In this document: piece after piece, positions 7,413 to 8,064 of the stretch
How positions within the stretch are numbered: position 1 is the stretch's first letter
How the letters are laid out: the number at the start of each line of letters is the position of its first letter
Assembly: GCA_003164375.1 (NCBI GenBank)
Contig: PLTE01000402.1
Span: forward strand, 29,151-37,214
Reading direction: 5' to 3'
From: Hyphomicrobiales bacterium
GTDB lineage: Bacteria; Pseudomonadota; Alphaproteobacteria; Rhizobiales; Xanthobacteraceae
Length of the DNA stretch: 8,064 nt
Position numbers and translations under genes: made by a program
The notes under the pieces: generated by a model
What the model was told of the DNA's origin: nothing
The model's database searches: none
The model's input: the letters and a program-made list of their open reading frames with translations, nothing else

Positions 7413-7452
7413 GCCACAACCCCTAATGGGCATTGTGTGGCGGGACCACACA
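7413..7452 (-). promoter_or_regulatory. Three-arm alternative hairpin region upstream of rpoH
   Basis: On the plus strand TGTGTGG (7434-7440), CGGGA, CCACACA (7446-7452) is a perfect 7-bp inverted repeat with a 5-base loop. The same middle arm can instead pair on its other side: GCCACA (7413-7418) with TGTGGC (7436-7441). In a leftward transcript the middle arm could therefore pair with the upstream or the downstream arm, but not with both. The region lies 35-74 bases upstream of the rpoH GTG and does not include its Shine-Dalgarno sequence. It could be a leader-RNA switch, a protein operator, or chance. No promoter between it and the rluA-type gene could be identified with confidence. Confidence 0.35.
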
Positions 7453-7515
7453 TGATTTCTACTCGGTTTCAAACAACAACTGAAATCCGGACCACCCTAA
7501 TCCTCCGACTCGCAA

Positions 7516-7544
7516 GCGGGCAAGGCGACCATTGGTGTACCCGC
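7516..7544 (-). terminator. Weak hairpin after the pseudouridine synthase gene
   Basis: GCGGG (7516-7520) and CCCGC (7540-7544) are complementary, with a nested ACC/GGT pair inside. This lies 8 bases after the stop codon of the RluA-type gene in its reading direction. The loop is large and no T-run follows, so termination here is doubtful and readthrough into rpoH is equally plausible. Confidence 0.2.
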
Positions 7545-7551
7545 ATGTCTT

Positions 7552-8064
7552 TCAGTATCCGAGTTCGACGAGCAGGTGTTCCATGTCGACCGGCGTCGCG
7601 CTGGCAAAATGCAGCGGACGGCCGTCGAGCGGGTGAAGGAACCCCAGTTCGGCCGCATGAAGGGCCTGCCGCGCAAAGCCGAGGCGGGCGAGGATCGGGC
7701 GCAATCGCGAAGGGCATCGTCCATAAACAGGATCACCCAATAGCGAATGGCCGATTGACGCAAGGTGAACGCGCACCTGGTGGGTTCGCCCGGTTTCGAG
7801 CCGGCATTCGACCAGCGCCGCCCCATCCAGCACTTTGAGTGTCCGGTAATGCGTCACCGCGTGCTTGCCGCGCCCTTCTTCGACCAGCGCCATCTTCTTG
7901 CGGTCGTGCGACGATCGCGCGATGCTGCCCCGGATCGTGCCGGAGGGCGGTATCGGCACCCCGGCGGTGATCGCGCGATAGGCGCGCATGATCGAATGAT
8001 CGGCAAACTGGCGCGCCAGCCCCTCGTGCGCCGCGTCGGTCTTGGCCACGACGAGCAGGCCCGA
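7552..8064 (-). CDS. RluA-family pseudouridine synthase, C-terminal part (5' end outside window)
   Basis: This enzyme converts specific uridines in rRNA (or tRNA) to pseudouridine. The last 170 residues are in view, and the frame is open to the right edge. The first visible residues, SGLLVVAKTDAAH, are the continuation of the family's catalytic motif HRLDxxTSGLLV; the catalytic Asp itself lies just outside the window. Further conserved segments are present: the Y-x-A-I strand (RAYRAITAGV), ETGRTHQVRVHLASIGHSLL, GDPVYG, and the closing RQALHAAELGFLHPLDGRPL. A GTG at 8049 could be mistaken for a start, but it encodes a Val inside the conserved motif. The gene ends 173 bases upstream of rpoH on the same strand, an arrangement I recall as common in Rhizobiales. 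RluD is the likely class, but RluA or RluC types cannot be excluded without the N-terminal S4 region. Confidence 0.93.
   Translation of the reverse strand, partial: SGLLVVAKTDAAHEGLARQFADHSIMRAYRAITAGVPIPPSGTIRGSIARSSHDRKKMALVEEGRGKHAVTHYRTLKVLDGAALVECRLETGRTHQVRVHLASIGHSLLGDPVYGRCPSRLRPILARLGFARQALHAAELGFLHPLDGRPLHFASATPVDMEHLLVELGY

Noticed and set aside
6458..7426. Plus-strand open frame of about 322 codons opposite rpoH
   Set aside because: Fully antisense to rpoH, His/Phe/Arg-rich and without domains; a shadow of the RpoH codons.
7552..8049. Complete 165-residue pseudouridine synthase starting at GTG 8049
   Set aside because: The frame continues to the window edge, and the GTG encodes a Val inside the conserved TSGLLVVAK segment; the gene is truncated by the window, not short.
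1..8064. tRNA, rRNA, CRISPR array, insertion sequence or attachment site
   Set aside because: No cloverleaf-like sequence, spaced direct repeats, transposase or integrase motif, or long terminal repeat was seen on either strand.

Overview
The window looks like chromosomal DNA from an alphaproteobacterium, most likely of the Rhizobiales (Hyphomicrobiales). The base composition is GC-rich, with strong G/C preference at third codon positions and long stop-free antisense frames. The RpoH protein is of the alphaproteobacterial type and has an RluA-family pseudouridine synthase directly upstream. A SAM - class III cyclase - ATPase - TPR protein, common in Bradyrhizobium and relatives, is also present. 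This placement is an inference from protein resemblance; there is no rRNA gene to anchor it.

Layout. (1) Positions 1-1647, minus strand: a two-gene unit. A secreted NMT1/THI5-like (SsuA/TauA-like) ABC substrate-binding protein is followed after 10 bases by an LVIVD-repeat beta-propeller protein that runs off the left edge. The stop codon of the first gene is fused to the Shine-Dalgarno sequence of the second. (2) Positions 1648-1755: a short divergent intergenic region with an imperfect palindrome. (3) Positions 1756-3153, plus strand: a POT/PTR2-family proton-coupled di/tripeptide transporter, probably starting at TTG. (4) Positions 3258-6452, plus strand: a large signalling protein of about 1064 residues with an N-terminal SAM domain, a class III nucleotidyl cyclase domain, a STAND/AAA-type ATPase and a C-terminal TPR-like helical region. 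(5) Positions 6455-7378, minus strand: rpoH, the heat-shock sigma factor, whose stop codon lies 2 bases from that of the cyclase. (6) Positions 7379-7551: the rpoH leader, containing two overlapping, mutually exclusive inverted repeats. (7) Positions 7552-8064, minus strand: the C-terminal part of an RluA-family rRNA pseudouridine synthase, cut by the right edge.

Two nutrient-uptake functions sit back to back on the left: an ABC binding protein with a propeller partner, and a peptide permease. The cyclase-ATPase protein reads convergently into the rluA-rpoH block on the right. Nothing suggests mobile DNA: there is no transposase, integrase, tRNA, CRISPR array or long repeat. No clearly new defence or mobile system is visible. 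The items most worth checking are the three-arm leader structure upstream of rpoH, the noncanonical base-selecting residue in the cyclase, and the coupled binding-protein/LVIVD gene pair.
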